Positions 1 to 11,664 of a stretch of DNA of 64,000 nucleotides are shown piece by piece. Origin of the DNA: Mycobacterium parmense. GTDB lineage: Bacteria; Actinomycetota; Actinomycetes; Mycobacteriales; Mycobacteriaceae. Each line of letters opens with the position of its first letter. Positions within the stretch are counted from its first letter, which is position 1. Below the pieces are notes generated by a model. That model did not search any database. It was not told where the DNA came from and worked only from the letters and a program-made list of their open reading frames with translations. The stretch covers positions 4,650,001 through 4,714,000 of the forward strand of contig NZ_AP022614.1 in NCBI RefSeq assembly GCF_010730575.1, given 5' to 3'. A program made the position numbers and the translations under genes.

Positions 1-7
1 GCAGCTG

Positions 8-487
8 ATGGGGCCCACCAGGAAACGCGACCTGACGGCCGCGGTCGTGGGCGCCGCGGTGATCGGCTATCTCCTGGTGAACGGCCTGTACCGGTGGTTC
101 CCGCCGATCACCGTGTGGACCGGGCTCTCGCTGCTGGCCGTGGCCGTCGGCGAGGCGCTGTGGGCCCGTTACGTCCGGGCCAAGATCAACGACGGCGAGA
201 TCGGCTTCGGCCGGGGGTGGCTGCACCCGCTCGCGGTGGCGCGCAGCCTGGTGGTCGCCAAGGCGTCGGCCTGGGTGGGCGCCCTGGTCCTGGGCTGGTG
301 GGTCGGGGTGCTGGTGTATTTCATGCCGAGGCGGTCATGGCTGCGCGCCGCCGCCGAGGACACCGCCGGCACGGTGGTCGCGGCCGGCAGCGCCCTGGCG
401 CTGGTCCTCGCCGCGATGTGGTTGCAGCACGCCTGCAAGTCGCCGCCGCAGGACCCGGCCGAGCGCGGTGAGGGTGCCGAAACCTGA
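8..487 (+). CDS. DUF3180 membrane protein (Rv3605c homologue)
   Basis: A 159-residue integral membrane protein of unknown function. Four hydrophobic segments are visible (about residues 10-27, 36-50, 88-107 and 121-139), with a short basic N-terminus and a hydrophilic Pro/Glu-rich tail. Length and sequence match the mycobacterial DUF3180 protein that follows folK in H37Rv. The ATG overlaps a TGA at 6-8 in a TGATG arrangement. That TGA is probably the stop codon of folK, whose body lies left of the window, so the gene is likely translationally coupled to the folate operon. No catalytic motif is seen. The family assignment is by recognition of the sequence; no function is claimed. Confidence 0.88.
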   Translation: MGPTRKRDLTAAVVGAAVIGYLLVNGLYRWFPPITVWTGLSLLAVAVGEALWARYVRAKINDGEIGFGRGWLHPLAVARSLVVAKASAWVGALVLGWWVGVLVYFMPRRSWLRAAAEDTAGTVVAAGSALALVLAAMWLQHACKSPPQDPAERGEGAET

Positions 488-622
488 TTCCCCCGATTGC
501 GATGCGGACCGCGAAACGGCCCGACGAGTGTAGGCCGGGCAGGTGACTCGCGCATTAACCCAGGTGAGAATCGCCGGAGTAGCGCAACATGCGGAACGAG
601 CTCGCGCAGGTACAGTCAGGCC

Positions 623-1978
623 ATGACCGTTCTGTCCCGCGGCGCCCGGGTCCGGCGCGGCGGCCGCAGGCCGGGGTGGGTGCTCTTGACGGTGTTGCTG
701 GTCCTGGCGATAGGCGCCAGTTCCGCACTCGTTTTCACCAACCGGGTGGAGCTTCTCAAGCTCGCTGTGATCCTGGCGCTGTGGGCCGCGGTGTGCGGCG
801 CCTTCGTGTCGGTGCTCTACCGCCGCCAAAGTGACGCGGACCAGTCGCGCGCGCGTGACCTCAAGCTGGTCTACGACCTGCAGCTGGACCGCGAAATAGC
901 GGCGCGTCGCGAGTACGAGCTGACCGTGGAATCCCAGCTGCGCCGCGAGCTGGCCTCCGAGCTGCGGGCCCAGGCCGCCGACGACCTGGCGACGCTGCGC
1001 GCGGAGCTCAACGCGCTGCGCACCAGCCTGGAGATCCTGTTCGACACCGACCTCGCGCAGCGCCCGGCCCTCGAGACGCCCGAGACCGAGGCGCCACGCG
1101 AGCGCGCCTACAGCGAGTGGGACCGCAACGGCGAGCGCCACCGTGACACGCCCGTTGATTGGGTGTCCAGCGATCGGGTGACGGCGGTCCCGCGCGACCG
1201 GGCCGACGAGACCGCGATCATCGACGTGCCCGAGGAGCCGTTGCTGCCGCCCCGGCAGCCGCGGCGCGAGCGCGGCCCGTACCGGTACGAGGGTCCGCCG
1301 GAACCCGCGCAGCCGGTCGCGCAGGAGCCGGCCTACGCCGCTGCCCCGCGCGAGCCGGAGCCGCATCACCCCCCTCGTCAGCCCCCGCCCCCCAGGTCGG
1401 AGCCCCAGCCGTCGTGGCCGGCCCAGGCGCAGGAGTGGCAGCCGGCGGCCGCGGACGGCCAGTGGTTGCCGCCCGGCGCGGCGGGCAGCAACCGGGTCGC
1501 TCCGGAACCCGCCCCGGCCGCCGATGCCGCGCAGAGCGGCCGGCGAGCCCGCCACTACGGCCCGGACGAACCCCCGGAGGGCCCGCCGGCGGCGGAGCCG
1601 ATGCCCCGGCGACCATACGAGGAGGCCGGCCGCCGGTCCCGGTCGCGGCATTCGGCGGACTACCGCGACTACGGCGTCCGCAACTTCTCGGCGGCTGACG
1701 AGGCGGCGGGACCAACGCCCCAGGCCCCCGCCCCCGCGACCCCGCCGCCGCCGCCCCCGCCGCCGGTCCCGACGCCGCCGGCCGAGACCCCGCCGCCGCA
1801 GATGGCTGCACCCCCGACGCCCGAGCAGGCGGCCCGGCACCGCGGCGCGGACGCCGGCGACGAGTTGAACGGCTCGCCGGACGGCCCGCCGAGTGGTGGC
1901 CAGTCGGTGGCCGACCTGCTGGCCCGCTTCCAGGTCCAGCCGTCCGAAGGCGGCCGGCGCCGCCGCCGTGACGGCTGA
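623..1978 (+). CDS. Ala/Arg/Pro-rich membrane protein, DUF6779 (Rv3604c homologue)
   Basis: A 451-residue protein. A basic N-terminus (RGARVRRGGRRPGW) precedes two transmembrane helices at about residues 20-38 and 48-64. Next comes a charged helical, probably coiled-coil segment (about 70-150, rich in E/R/L heptads), and then a long low-complexity tail dominated by Pro, Arg, Glu and Ala that includes an almost pure proline run. The frame is open further upstream to 497, but ATG 623 sits directly before the basic/TM start and matches the usual start of the family, so I place the start there. Membrane anchoring with a large disordered cytoplasmic tail is inferred. Function is unknown. It lies 135 bp after the DUF3180 gene, in the same direction. 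Confidence 0.85.
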   Translation: MTVLSRGARVRRGGRRPGWVLLTVLLVLAIGASSALVFTNRVELLKLAVILALWAAVCGAFVSVLYRRQSDADQSRARDLKLVYDLQLDREIAARREYELTVESQLRRELASELRAQAADDLATLRAELNALRTSLEILFDTDLAQRPALETPETEAPRERAYSEWDRNGERHRDTPVDWVSSDRVTAVPRDRADETAIIDVPEEPLLPPRQPRRERGPYRYEGPPEPAQPVAQEPAYAAAPREPEPHHPPRQPPPPRSEPQPSWPAQAQEWQPAAADGQWLPPGAAGSNRVAPEPAPAADAAQSGRRARHYGPDEPPEGPPAAEPMPRRPYEEAGRRSRSRHSADYRDYGVRNFSAADEAAGPTPQAPAPATPPPPPPPPVPTPPAETPPPQMAAPPTPEQAARHRGADAGDELNGSPDGPPSGGQSVADLLARFQVQPSEGGRRRRRDG

Positions 1979-2079
1979 GCCGAAACCTCCGTCACATTGG
2001 GTCCGGCGCGTTGCATCGATTAAAGTCTTGGTGACCGTCCGGTACCCGGGGCTCGGGACCGGAACGAAACAAGATCGAT

Positions 2080-3006
2080 GTGAGGTCGTCTGCGATGGTG
2101 CAGTTCGACGGTTTGCGCCCGGCCCGGCTCAAGGTGGGAATCATCTCGGCCGGCCGGGTGGGCACCGCGCTCGGTGTCGCGCTGGAGCGCGCCGACCACG
2201 TCGTGGTCGCGTGCAGCGCCATCTCCCGTGCGTCCCGGCAGCGTGCGCAGCGCCGGCTGCCCGACACCCCGGTGGCTTCGCCGCCGGACGTCGCCGCGAG
2301 TTCCGAGCTGCTGCTGCTGGCGGTGCCCGACAGCGAACTCGGCGGGCTGGTGTCGGGGCTGGCGGCGACGGCGGCGGTGCGGCCCGGCACGATCGTGGCG
2401 CACACGTCCGGCGCGAACGGGGTCGGCGTCCTGGCGCCGCTGGCCCAGGGCGGCTGCATACCGCTGGCCATTCACCCCGCAATGACCTTCACCGGCTCCG
2501 ACGAGGACATCGCACGGCTGCCGGACACCTGCTTCGGCATCACCGCGGCCGACGACGTCGGGTACGCGATCGGCCAGTCGCTGGTGCTGGAGATGGGTGG
2601 GGAGCCGTTCTGTGTGCGCGAGGAGGCCCGGGTCCTCTACCACGCCGCCCTGGCGCACGCGGGCAACCACATCGTGACCGTGGTCGCCGACGCGCTCGAG
2701 GCGCTGCGGGCGGCGCTGTGCGGCAGCGAACTGCTCGGCCAGCAGTGCGTCGACGATCAGCCGGGCGGCATCGCCGAGCGCATCGTCGGGCCCCTGGCCC
2801 GGGCGGCGCTGGACAACACCCTGCAGCGCGGGCAGGCGGCGCTGACCGGCCCGGTCGCGCGCGGTGACGCGGCCGCGGTCGCCGGGCACCTGGCCGCGCT
2901 GGCCGGGGCCGATCCGCAGCTGGCCCAGGCATACCGGGTGATCGCCCTGCGCACCGCGCAGCGCGCCCACGCACCCAGCGCCGTCGTCGAGGTGCTGTCG
3001 CCGTGA
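2080..3006 (+). CDS. Rossmann-like / DUF2520 protein (Rv3603c homologue)
   Basis: Up to 308 residues. A nucleotide-binding Rossmann fold starts near residue 17 with a [14 protein letters not shown] glycine-rich loop, as in NAD(P)-dependent dehydrogenases of the 6-phosphogluconate/ketopantoate reductase superfamily. A helical DUF2520 C-terminal half follows. The stop codon overlaps the panC GTG by four bases (GTGA), so the two are co-translated. The position next to panC suggests a link to pantoate/pantothenate metabolism, but the substrate is not known and I do not assign a ketopantoate reductase activity. The start is either GTG 2080 or ATG 2095 (residue 6). A bulged inverted repeat at 2039-2062 lies just upstream and may terminate transcription from the preceding gene. 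Confidence 0.87.
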   Translation: MRSSAMVQFDGLRPARLKVGIISAGRVGTALGVALERADHVVVACSAISRASRQRAQRRLPDTPVASPPDVAASSELLLLAVPDSELGGLVSGLAATAAVRPGTIVAHTSGANGVGVLAPLAQGGCIPLAIHPAMTFTGSDEDIARLPDTCFGITAADDVGYAIGQSLVLEMGGEPFCVREEARVLYHAALAHAGNHIVTVVADALEALRAALCGSELLGQQCVDDQPGGIAERIVGPLARAALDNTLQRGQAALTGPVARGDAAAVAGHLAALAGADPQLAQAYRVIALRTAQRAHAPSAVVEVLSP

Positions 3007-3956
3007 GCATGCAGGCCAAGCCGTCCGCGTTCGCGGCGGGTGAGCTCAACGTCTACCGGCGACCCCGCGACGTCTCCGACGTCACCCGCGCGCTGCGGCA
3101 CACCGGCCGACGGGTGATGCTGGTGCCCACCATGGGCGCGCTGCACGACGGGCACCTGGCCCTGGTGCGTGCCGCCAAGCGGGTGCCCGGTTCGGTGGTG
3201 GTGGTCTCGATCTTCGTCAACCCGCTGCAGTTCGGTGCCGGCGAGGACCTCGACGCCTACCCGAGGACCCTCGACGACGACCTGGCGCTGCTGCGCGGCG
3301 AGGATGTCGAGATCGTGTTCGCACCGACGGCGTCGGCGATGTATCCCGACGGCCTGCGCACCACCGTGCAGCCCGGCCCGGTGGCCGCCGGGCTCGAGGG
3401 CGGGGTCCGGCCCACGCACTTCGCCGGCGTGCTGACGGTGGTCTGCAAGCTGCTGCAGATCGTGCGCCCGGACCGGGTTTTCTTCGGCGAGAAGGACTAT
3501 CAGCAACTGGTCCTGATCCGCCAGATGGCGGCCGACCTGAACCTGGACGTCACCGTCGTCGGCGTGCCGACGATCCGGGAGGCCGACGGGCTGGCGATGT
3601 CGTCGCGCAACCGCTACCTGAACCCGGCGCAGCGGGAGGCGGCCGTCGCGGTGTCGGCGGCGTTGAGCGCCGGGGCGCATGCCGCGCACAACGGCGCGCA
3701 GGCCGCGCTGGATGCGGCGCGCGCGGTGCTCGACGCCGCGCCCGGCCTCACGGTCGACTACCTGGAACTGCGCGACCCCGAACTCGGCCCGCTGCGGGCC
3801 GACAGACCCGGTCGCCTGCTGGTCGCCGTCCGGCTGGGCGGGACCCGACTGTTGGACAACATCGCTGTCGAGATCGGAACTTCGCCGGCACCAGCGGGCT
3901 CAGGGCGCCCGGGCCGGACGGACGCAAACCAAGCCCAAACACCTTGGAGGAATTGA
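3003..3956 (+). CDS. panC: Pantothenate synthetase (pantoate-beta-alanine ligase)
   Basis: PanC condenses D-pantoate with beta-alanine through a pantoyl-adenylate, using ATP, in the cytoplasm. The 317-residue product carries the nucleotidyltransferase HIGH-type motif as [11 protein letters not shown] (residues 42-52), the FFGEKDYQQ pantoate/ATP-site motif, and the KMSKS-equivalent AMSSRN loop. The GTG start overlaps the TGA of the upstream DUF2520 gene, and the panC stop TGA (3954-3956) overlaps the panD ATG, so panC and panD are translationally coupled. Length is close to the 309 residues of M. tuberculosis PanC; the excess is a polar C-terminal tail. Identification is secure. Confidence 0.97.
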   Translation: MSMQAKPSAFAAGELNVYRRPRDVSDVTRALRHTGRRVMLVPTMGALHDGHLALVRAAKRVPGSVVVVSIFVNPLQFGAGEDLDAYPRTLDDDLALLRGEDVEIVFAPTASAMYPDGLRTTVQPGPVAAGLEGGVRPTHFAGVLTVVCKLLQIVRPDRVFFGEKDYQQLVLIRQMAADLNLDVTVVGVPTIREADGLAMSSRNRYLNPAQREAAVAVSAALSAGAHAAHNGAQAALDAARAVLDAAPGLTVDYLELRDPELGPLRADRPGRLLVAVRLGGTRLLDNIAVEIGTSPAPAGSGRPGRTDANQAQTPWRN

Positions 3957-4375
3957 TGTTTCGGACCATGCTCAAGTCGAAGATCCATCGGGCCACCGTC
4001 ACCCAGGCCGACCTGCACTACGTCGGTTCGGTGACCATCGACGCCGACCTGATGGAGGCCGCGGACCTGCTCGAGGGCGAGCAGGTGACCATCGTCGACA
4101 TCGACAACGGCGCGCGGCTGGTCACCTACGCCATCACCGGCGAGCGCGGCAGCGGAGTCATCGGAATCAACGGCGCGGCAGCGCATCTCGTCCACCCCGG
4201 CGATCTGGTCATCCTCATCGCCTACGGGACCATGGAAGAGGCGGAGGCGCGCGCGTACGAGCCCCGGATCGTGTTCGTCGACTCCGGCAACAAGCCGGTC
4301 GACCTGGGTTGCGACCCCGCGTTCGTGCCCGCTGACGCAGCCGACCTGCTTGATCCCCGGATCGTTGTGCGGTAG
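3956..4375 (+). CDS. panD: Aspartate 1-decarboxylase (pyruvoyl enzyme precursor)
   Basis: PanD makes beta-alanine from L-aspartate, the second substrate of PanC. The 139-residue proenzyme has the self-cleavage site Gly24-Ser25 in YVGSVT; Ser25 becomes the pyruvoyl cofactor. The [19 protein letters not shown] active-site/oligomer core is also present. ATG 3956 is chosen over the in-frame TTG at 3944 because a strong GGAGG sits at 3946-3950 and the length equals that of the M. tuberculosis enzyme. The start overlaps the panC stop by one base. The C-terminal tail, implicated in pyrazinoic-acid susceptibility in M. tuberculosis, is present but diverged. Confidence 0.96.
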   Translation: MFRTMLKSKIHRATVTQADLHYVGSVTIDADLMEAADLLEGEQVTIVDIDNGARLVTYAITGERGSGVIGINGAAAHLVHPGDLVILIAYGTMEEAEARAYEPRIVFVDSGNKPVDLGCDPAFVPADAADLLDPRIVVR

Positions 4376-4377
4376 CC

Positions 4378-5193
4378 GTGCTGCTGGCCATCGACGTCCG
4401 CAACACCCACACCGTCGTGGGGTTGCTCTCCGGAACGAAAGAGCACGCGAAGGTTGTGCAGCACTGGCGGATTCGTACCGAGTCCGAGGTCACTGCCGAC
4501 GAGCTGGCGCTCACCATCGACGGTCTGATCGGTGACGACTCCGAGCGGTTGACGGGCGCCGTCGCGCTGTCCACCGTCCCGTCGGTGCTACACGAGGTGC
4601 GGGTCATGCTGGACCAGTACTGGCCGTCGGTGCCGCACGTGCTGATCGAGCCCGGCGTCCGGACGGGCATCCCGCTGCTCGTCGACAACCCGAAGGAGGT
4701 GGGAGCCGACCGGATCGTCAACTGCCTGGCGGCGTTCCACCGCTTCAAGAGCGCCTCGATCGTCATCGACTTCGGATCCTCGATCTGCGTGGACGTGGTG
4801 TCGGCCAAAGGGGAGTTCCTCGGCGGCGCGATCGCTCCCGGGGTGCAGGTCTCCTCGGACGCCGCCGCGGCCCGCTCCGCGGCGCTGCGGCGGGTGGAGC
4901 TGTCCCGGCCCCGGTCGGTGGTCGGCAAGAACACCGTCGAGTGCATGCAGGCGGGTGCGGTGTTCGGGTTCGCCGGACTGGTTGACGGCCTGGTGGGCCG
5001 CATCCGTGCGGACGTCGACGGATTCTGCGGGCACGACGTCGCGGTGGTGGCCACCGGGCACACCGCGCCCCTGCTGCTGCCCGAGCTGCGCACCGACGCC
5101 CATTACGACAAGCACCTGACCCTGCACGGCCTGCAACTGGTCTTCGAGCGCAACCGGGAAGCCCAGCGCGGACGGCTCAAGACGGCCCGCTGA
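4378..5193 (+). CDS. coaX: Type III pantothenate kinase
   Basis: The 271-residue product is a CoaX-type kinase, which phosphorylates pantothenate to 4'-phosphopantothenate as the first step from vitamin B5 to CoA. The ASKHA-fold phosphate loop AIDVRNTHT is at the N-terminus. Downstream are the pantothenate-site PKEVGADR motif and IDFGSS (second Asp/Gly loop, near residue 126), followed by GAIAPG. The sequence is very close to Rv3600c throughout. It starts at GTG 4378, two bases after the panD TAG, so panC-panD-coaX form one operon. M. tuberculosis also has CoaA, and its CoaX has been reported inactive there; I cannot judge activity from sequence. Confidence 0.95.
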   Translation: MLLAIDVRNTHTVVGLLSGTKEHAKVVQHWRIRTESEVTADELALTIDGLIGDDSERLTGAVALSTVPSVLHEVRVMLDQYWPSVPHVLIEPGVRTGIPLLVDNPKEVGADRIVNCLAAFHRFKSASIVIDFGSSICVDVVSAKGEFLGGAIAPGVQVSSDAAAARSAALRRVELSRPRSVVGKNTVECMQAGAVFGFAGLVDGLVGRIRADVDGFCGHDVAVVATGHTAPLLLPELRTDAHYDKHLTLHGLQLVFERNREAQRGRLKTAR

Positions 5194-5255
5194 CCGCACA
5201 ATCCGCGCGATGCCCGCGACCGGCGGTCACATCAGGTCATTTAAGCTGGCACGTC

Positions 5256-6773
5256 GTGACATCTGAGCCCCCGGAAGCGCCGCCGACCGCAGATTCGGAC
5301 CTGCCCGAGCAGTTCCGGATCCGCCGGGACAAGCGGGCACGCCTGCTTTCGGAGGGCATCGATCCATATCCGGTGGCCGTCGAGCGCACCCACACCCTGG
5401 CCCAGGTGCGCGCCGAACACCCCGATCTGCCGGTCGACACCGCCACCGACGACGTCGTGGGCGTCGCCGGCCGGGTCATCTTCGCGCGCAACTCCGGAAA
5501 ACTGTGCTTCGCCACGCTGCAGGAGGGCGACGGCGCCACGCTGCAGGTGATGATCAGCCTCGACAAGGTGGGCCGCGAGGCGCTGGACGCGTGGAAGGCC
5601 GACGTCGACCTCGGTGACATCGTCTACGTCCACGGCACTGTGATCAGCTCGCGGCGCGGCGAATTGTCCGTGCTCGCCGACACCTGGCGGATGGCGTCCA
5701 AGTCGCTGCGGCCGCTGCCCGTCGCGCACAAGGACATGAGCGAAGAGTCGCGGGTCCGGCAGCGCTACGTGGACCTGATCGTGCGCCCGCAGGCCCGCAC
5801 GATAGCCCGGCAGCGAATCGCGGTGATCCGCGCGATCCGCAACGCGCTGGAACGACGCGGGTTCCTCGAAGTCGAGACGCCGATGTTGCAGACGCTGGCC
5901 GGCGGCGCCGCGGCCCGTCCCTTCATCACGCATTCCAATGCGCTGGACATCGATCTCTACCTGCGCATCGCGCCGGAACTGTTCCTCAAGCGCTGCGTCG
6001 TCGGTGGTTTCGACAAGGTCTTCGAGCTAAATCGGGTGTTCCGAAACGAAGGGGCCGATTCCACGCATTCTCCGGAATTTTCCATGCTGGAGACCTACCA
6101 GGCCTACGGAACCTATGACGATTCGGCAGTCGTCACTCGCGAGATTATTCAAGAGGTCGCCGACGAGGCGATCGGAACCAGACAACTGCCGCTGCCCGAC
6201 GGCAGTGTGTATGACATAGACGGAGAATGGGCGTCGATACAAATGTACCCGTCGTTGTCGGCGGCCCTCGGTGAGGAGATCACGCCGGACACCACGCTCG
6301 ATCGCCTGCTGGCCATTGCCGACCGCCTCGGGGTTGAGATCCCCGAGCACAAGGGGTTCGGCCACGGCAAAGTGGTCGAGGAACTGTGGGAGCACACGGT
6401 GGGCAACACGTTGGCCGCCCCCACCTTCGTCAGGGATTTCCCGGTCGAGACAACACCTTTGACGCGACAGCACCGCAGCATCCCCGGCGTCACCGAGAAG
6501 TGGGACCTTTACGTGCGCGGCGTCGAACTGGCGACCGGCTATTCGGAATTGAATGACCCGATCGTGCAGCGCGAACGATTCGAGGCGCAAGCGCGCGCGG
6601 CGGCCGCCGGCGATGACGAGGCCATGGTGCTCGACGAGGACTTTCTGGCCGCGCTCGAGTATGCGATGCCGCCGTGCACCGGGACCGGAATGGGTATCGA
6701 TCGCCTGTTGATGTCTTTGACCGGCCTCTCAATTCGCGAGACCGTTTTGTTCCCGATTGTTCGGCCGCACTGA
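5256..6773 (+). CDS. lysS: Lysyl-tRNA synthetase, class II
   Basis: LysS charges tRNA-Lys. The 505-residue protein has an N-terminal OB-fold anticodon-binding domain (about residues 60-165) and then the class II catalytic core. Motif 2 contains NRVFRNEG followed by [10 protein letters not shown], and motif 3 near the C-terminus contains [18 protein letters not shown] 5256 matches the family start and no upstream alternative is better. It lies 62 bp after coaX in the same direction. Part of the catalytic domain (about 6030-6260) is visibly richer in A/T than its neighbours, without any disturbance of frame. Identification is secure. Confidence 0.96.
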   Translation: MTSEPPEAPPTADSDLPEQFRIRRDKRARLLSEGIDPYPVAVERTHTLAQVRAEHPDLPVDTATDDVVGVAGRVIFARNSGKLCFATLQEGDGATLQVMISLDKVGREALDAWKADVDLGDIVYVHGTVISSRRGELSVLADTWRMASKSLRPLPVAHKDMSEESRVRQRYVDLIVRPQARTIARQRIAVIRAIRNALERRGFLEVETPMLQTLAGGAAARPFITHSNALDIDLYLRIAPELFLKRCVVGGFDKVFELNRVFRNEGADSTHSPEFSMLETYQAYGTYDDSAVVTREIIQEVADEAIGTRQLPLPDGSVYDIDGEWASIQMYPSLSAALGEEITPDTTLDRLLAIADRLGVEIPEHKGFGHGKVVEELWEHTVGNTLAAPTFVRDFPVETTPLTRQHRSIPGVTEKWDLYVRGVELATGYSELNDPIVQRERFEAQARAAAAGDDEAMVLDEDFLAALEYAMPPCTGTGMGIDRLLMSLTGLSIRETVLFPIVRPH

Positions 6774-6900
6774 ACAAACGGTGAACTCTGCGCCGCGTGT
6801 GCGGATTGAGTATGCTGCGTAGTTATGGCAGATTGAGGGTCCGGGGAGGTCAGTCCAATCTGCTCAGCAACTGCTCAGGACGAAACGCGAGGGTAAGCAA

Positions 6901-7239
6901 ATGGCGAAAAAAGTGACCGTCACTCTGGTCGATGATTTCGACGGTGCCGGCGCAGCCGACGAAACGGTCGAATTCGGGCTTGACGGGGTGACGTATGAGA
7001 TTGACCTTTCGTCCAAGAATGCGGCAAAACTGCGCAACGATTTGAAGCAGTGGGTCGCGGCCGGTCGTCGCGTCGGCGGCCGTCGGCGGGGGCGCGCGGC
7101 TTCCGGGCGCGGGCGTGGCGCGATCGACCGCGAGCAGAGCGCCGCGATCCGGGAATGGGCTCGCCGCAACGGTCACAACGTGTCCACCCGTGGACGCATC
7201 CCCGCCGACGTCATCGACGCGTTCCACGCCGCGACCTGA
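6901..7239 (+). CDS. lsr2: Lsr2 nucleoid-associated protein (H-NS-like xenogeneic silencer)
   Basis: Lsr2 binds the minor groove of AT-rich DNA, bridges DNA and silences horizontally acquired genes. The 112 residues match the family length exactly. The N-terminal oligomerisation domain (about residues 1-60, starting [15 protein letters not shown]) is joined by a basic [18 protein letters not shown] linker to the C-terminal DNA-binding domain, which holds the AT-hook-like RGR in [11 protein letters not shown]. The 127-bp leader has a possible -10 (TATGCT, 6811-6816). A strong terminator hairpin follows the stop codon, so it is probably a monocistronic unit. Such a silencer is relevant to the large acquired-looking blocks elsewhere in the window. 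Confidence 0.97.
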   Translation: MAKKVTVTLVDDFDGAGAADETVEFGLDGVTYEIDLSSKNAAKLRNDLKQWVAAGRRVGGRRRGRAASGRGRGAIDREQSAAIREWARRNGHNVSTRGRIPADVIDAFHAAT

Positions 7240-7252
7240 CGAAGCGCTCGAA

Positions 7253-7282
7253 AAGCGCCCGGGCCCGGCGGCCCGGGCGCTT
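7253..7282 (+). terminator. Hairpin terminator after lsr2
   Basis: A perfect 13-bp inverted repeat (7253-7265 pairing with 7270-7282) encloses a CGGC loop, 13 bp after the lsr2 stop. It is extremely GC-rich with terminal A/T pairs and no long U-tract, which is common for mycobacterial hairpin terminators. It separates lsr2 from clpC1. Confidence 0.75.
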
Positions 7283-7538
7283 CGCGGTTCAGCGGGTTCA
7301 CTGGTGGCGAAACTTATGCCCGAAGAAAAGTGGTGGCCGAGGAAACGAATTGGCGCGTTGCCTCGTTGCTCGAGGTACGGCCATGTCATGGGCAGTCATC
7401 GACAGTTGTGGCCGGGGGGTCGCAAGGTTAGGCCCCCTGGCAGGCCGACCATTACAGTGGATGGCAGGTACGCAGTGCCGGCACCACTGGACCGGTAACG
7501 AGGTTGTACCGATGGTGAGGGAGAGCAGGTAAGCACCG

Positions 7539-10073
<2,535 letters not shown>

Positions 10074-10081
10074 GGGTTACC

Positions 10082-10124
10082 CGAAACGGGCGGCTAGTCT
10101 TTGACGGACTGGCCGCCCGTTTCG
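10082..10124 (+). terminator. Hairpin terminator after clpC1
   Basis: An 18-bp inverted repeat with a single mismatch (10082-10099 pairing with 10107-10124) and a 7-nt loop TTTGACG begins 8 bp after the clpC1 stop. It separates clpC1 from the YbjQ-family gene. Confidence 0.8.
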
Positions 10125-10146
10125 CTGTGTTCAGGGGGTTCCGCTC

Positions 10147-10518
10147 GTGCTGATCGTCACCACCAACGATCTTCCGGGGTGGGAGATCCGCCGGGTGTAC
10201 GGCGAGGTGTTCGGGCTGGCGGTGCGCTCGCGAAACGCGCTTTCGCAGCTGGGCGCCAACATCCGGTCGATCTTCGGCGGCGAATTGCAGGACATGACCC
10301 AGAATCTCGCCGACGGCCGCAACGAGGCCGTGGACCGGCTGATGGTCGAGGCCCGCAATCGCGGCGCCAACGCGGTTGTCGCGATGCGGTTCGACACCAC
10401 CGACATCGGCGACGTGTGGACCGAGATCTGCGCGTACGGGACGGCCGTCCAGGCGACCCCGGTCACCGACGCCGCGAAATACACCGCGAGCCAGCTGCGC
10501 TACAGCGGCCCCGCGTAG
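10147..10518 (+). CDS. YbjQ/UPF0145 family protein (putative heavy-metal-binding domain)
   Basis: The 123-residue product has the typical YbjQ signature: an N-terminal VTTNDLPGWEI beta segment, then GLAVRSRN, an SIFGGELQDMTQ stretch, an EA(V/R)DRLMVEARNRGANAVV helix, and a C-terminal AYGTAV strand. The family is small and forms oligomeric beta-rich domains. It is listed as putative heavy-metal binding, without firm biochemical proof. GTG 10147 is the first usable start after the clpC1 terminator and removes nothing conserved. It is not in H37Rv at this place. A cobalamin riboswitch and cobalt-uptake genes follow, so a metal-related role is plausible but only inferred. Confidence 0.75.
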   Translation: MLIVTTNDLPGWEIRRVYGEVFGLAVRSRNALSQLGANIRSIFGGELQDMTQNLADGRNEAVDRLMVEARNRGANAVVAMRFDTTDIGDVWTEICAYGTAVQATPVTDAAKYTASQLRYSGPA

Positions 10519-10529
10519 GGGTTTACACT

Positions 10530-10612
10530 GACGTTCGTTATCGACGGGTAACGGAATCCTGGTGAAATTCCAGAACGGTCGCGCCACTGTCAAAGTCAGA
10601 CCTGAGCTCGTC
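10530..10612 (+). promoter_or_regulatory. Cobalamin (B12) riboswitch
   Basis: The conserved B12-aptamer core is readable. The strand GGAATCC-TGGTGAAATTCCAG (10553-10572) is followed by the B12 box ACGGTCGCGCCACTGT (10575-10590), and an AGTCAGACC closing strand ends at about 10603. Together these match the GGTGAAA...GCCACTG...GTCAGG pattern of cobalamin riboswitches. A self-complementary CCCCATGGGG lies downstream (about 10617-10626), 15 bp before the AAGGAG of cbtB, and could form part of the expression platform. Outer stem ends are approximate. The expected action is repression of cbtB-cbtA when adenosylcobalamin is plentiful. Confidence 0.85.
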
Positions 10613-10652
10613 ATCCCCCATGGGGCCGCGCAATCCCCAGAAGGAGTCGACC

Positions 10653-10868
10653 GTGACCAATCCCCTCAAGACCGCGGGCCGCACCCGGCCGGTAGACCTG
10701 TCGGCGGCAAGCTCGGCGCTGTGGCTGGCGGCGACCGTCTTCCTGGCACTGCTGGCGCTGTACTTCGTTGGCATCGACCAGGGCGCGGTGTCGCTGTTCG
10801 GCAACGACTCCCACGTGCACGAGTTCGTCCACGACGCGCGCCACCTGCTCGGCTTCCCCTGCCACTGA
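10653..10868 (+). CDS. cbtB: CbtB, small subunit of cobalt transporter
   Basis: A 71-residue, single-pass membrane protein of the CbtB family, the small partner of CbtA in a predicted B12-regulated cobalt importer. One transmembrane helix (about residues 23-42) is followed by a histidine-rich C-terminus, HVHEFVHDARHLLGFPCH, the family's likely metal-capture motif. GTG 10653 is preferred over in-frame ATG 10620 because an AAGGAG lies 6 bp before it and the family is normally this short. It lies directly downstream of the cobalamin riboswitch and 4 bp before cbtA. Confidence 0.87.
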   Translation: MTNPLKTAGRTRPVDLSAASSALWLAATVFLALLALYFVGIDQGAVSLFGNDSHVHEFVHDARHLLGFPCH

Positions 10869-10872
10869 CCGC

Positions 10873-11664
10873 GTGGAGAAGCCGCTGATAGCGCGCGGCC
10901 TCCTGGCGGGCGCCGCCGGCGCGGTGCCGGCGTTCCTGTTCGCCCGGCTGTGCGCCGAACCCGTCATCGGGCGCGCGATCGCCTACGAGGACGGCCGGGC
11001 CGACGTCGAGGACGCGCACGGGGTGCACGCGCACGGGGCCGAGTTGTTCAGCCGCGGGGTGCAGGCCAACCCCGGGCTGGGGTTCGGCGTCCTGATCTTC
11101 GGCGTCGCCGTGGGCGCACTCTTCGCGGTGCTGTTCTGTGTGGTGTCCGCGCGCGTCAAAACCGTGGAGCCACGCCTTCTTTCGGTCCTGCTGGCCGCCG
11201 CGGCATTCGCCGCGGCGTACCTGGTGCCGTTCGTGAAGTACCCGCCGAATCCGCCGGCGGTGGGTCAGGCGGACACGATCGAAGAGCGCACCGGCTGGTA
11301 TGTGGTGATGGTCCTGGCCTCGGTGCTGCTGGCCATCGCCGCCGTCCGGCTGGCGGGGACGCTCGCGAGCCGGCTCGGTGGCTGGAATTCGGCCGTGCTG
11401 GCGGCGGGGGCCTATCTCGCGGCGGTCGCCGTGGTGATGCTGCTGCTGCCCGGGGTCGACGAGACGCCCGCGCCGATGCGCGACGCGGCGGGCGCGATCG
11501 TCTACCCGGGGTTCCCGGCCGACGTGCTCTACGAATTCAGGCTGGTATCGCTGGCCACCCAGCTCGTGCTGTGGGTGAGCATCGGTGTGGTCTTCGCGAC
11601 GCTCGCCGGCCGGCTGCTGCGGCCGCGGGTGCACGGCGGCGGGACGCCGGGCGCCGGGGCGTGA
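10873..11664 (+). CDS. cbtA: CbtA family cobalt transporter, membrane subunit
   Basis: A 263-residue polytopic protein with about six hydrophobic segments (near residues 8-22, 72-92, 99-118, 138-157, 164-182 and 231-250). A His-rich external loop, DAHGVHAHG, lies after the first helix. It matches the CbtA family, predicted from B12-riboswitch association to import cobalt for corrin synthesis; direct biochemical support for the family is limited. GTG 10873 is chosen because the frame upstream is occupied by cbtB. The stop TGA overlaps the GTG of the phosphatase-like gene by 4 bp, giving an operon cbtB-cbtA-phosphatase. Confidence 0.85.
   Translation: MEKPLIARGLLAGAAGAVPAFLFARLCAEPVIGRAIAYEDGRADVEDAHGVHAHGAELFSRGVQANPGLGFGVLIFGVAVGALFAVLFCVVSARVKTVEPRLLSVLLAAAAFAAAYLVPFVKYPPNPPAVGQADTIEERTGWYVVMVLASVLLAIAAVRLAGTLASRLGGWNSAVLAAGAYLAAVAVVMLLLPGVDETPAPMRDAAGAIVYPGFPADVLYEFRLVSLATQLVLWVSIGVVFATLAGRLLRPRVHGGGTPGAGA

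Noticed and set aside
1..8. folK 3' end as a separate coding feature
   Set aside because: Only one full codon and the TGA lie inside the window. The identity rests on conserved gene order alone, so it is only mentioned with the next gene.
335..1840. 501-codon minus-strand Arg-rich frame
   Set aside because: It spans two real genes on the plus strand and is an antisense image of the Pro/Arg-rich DUF6779 tail.
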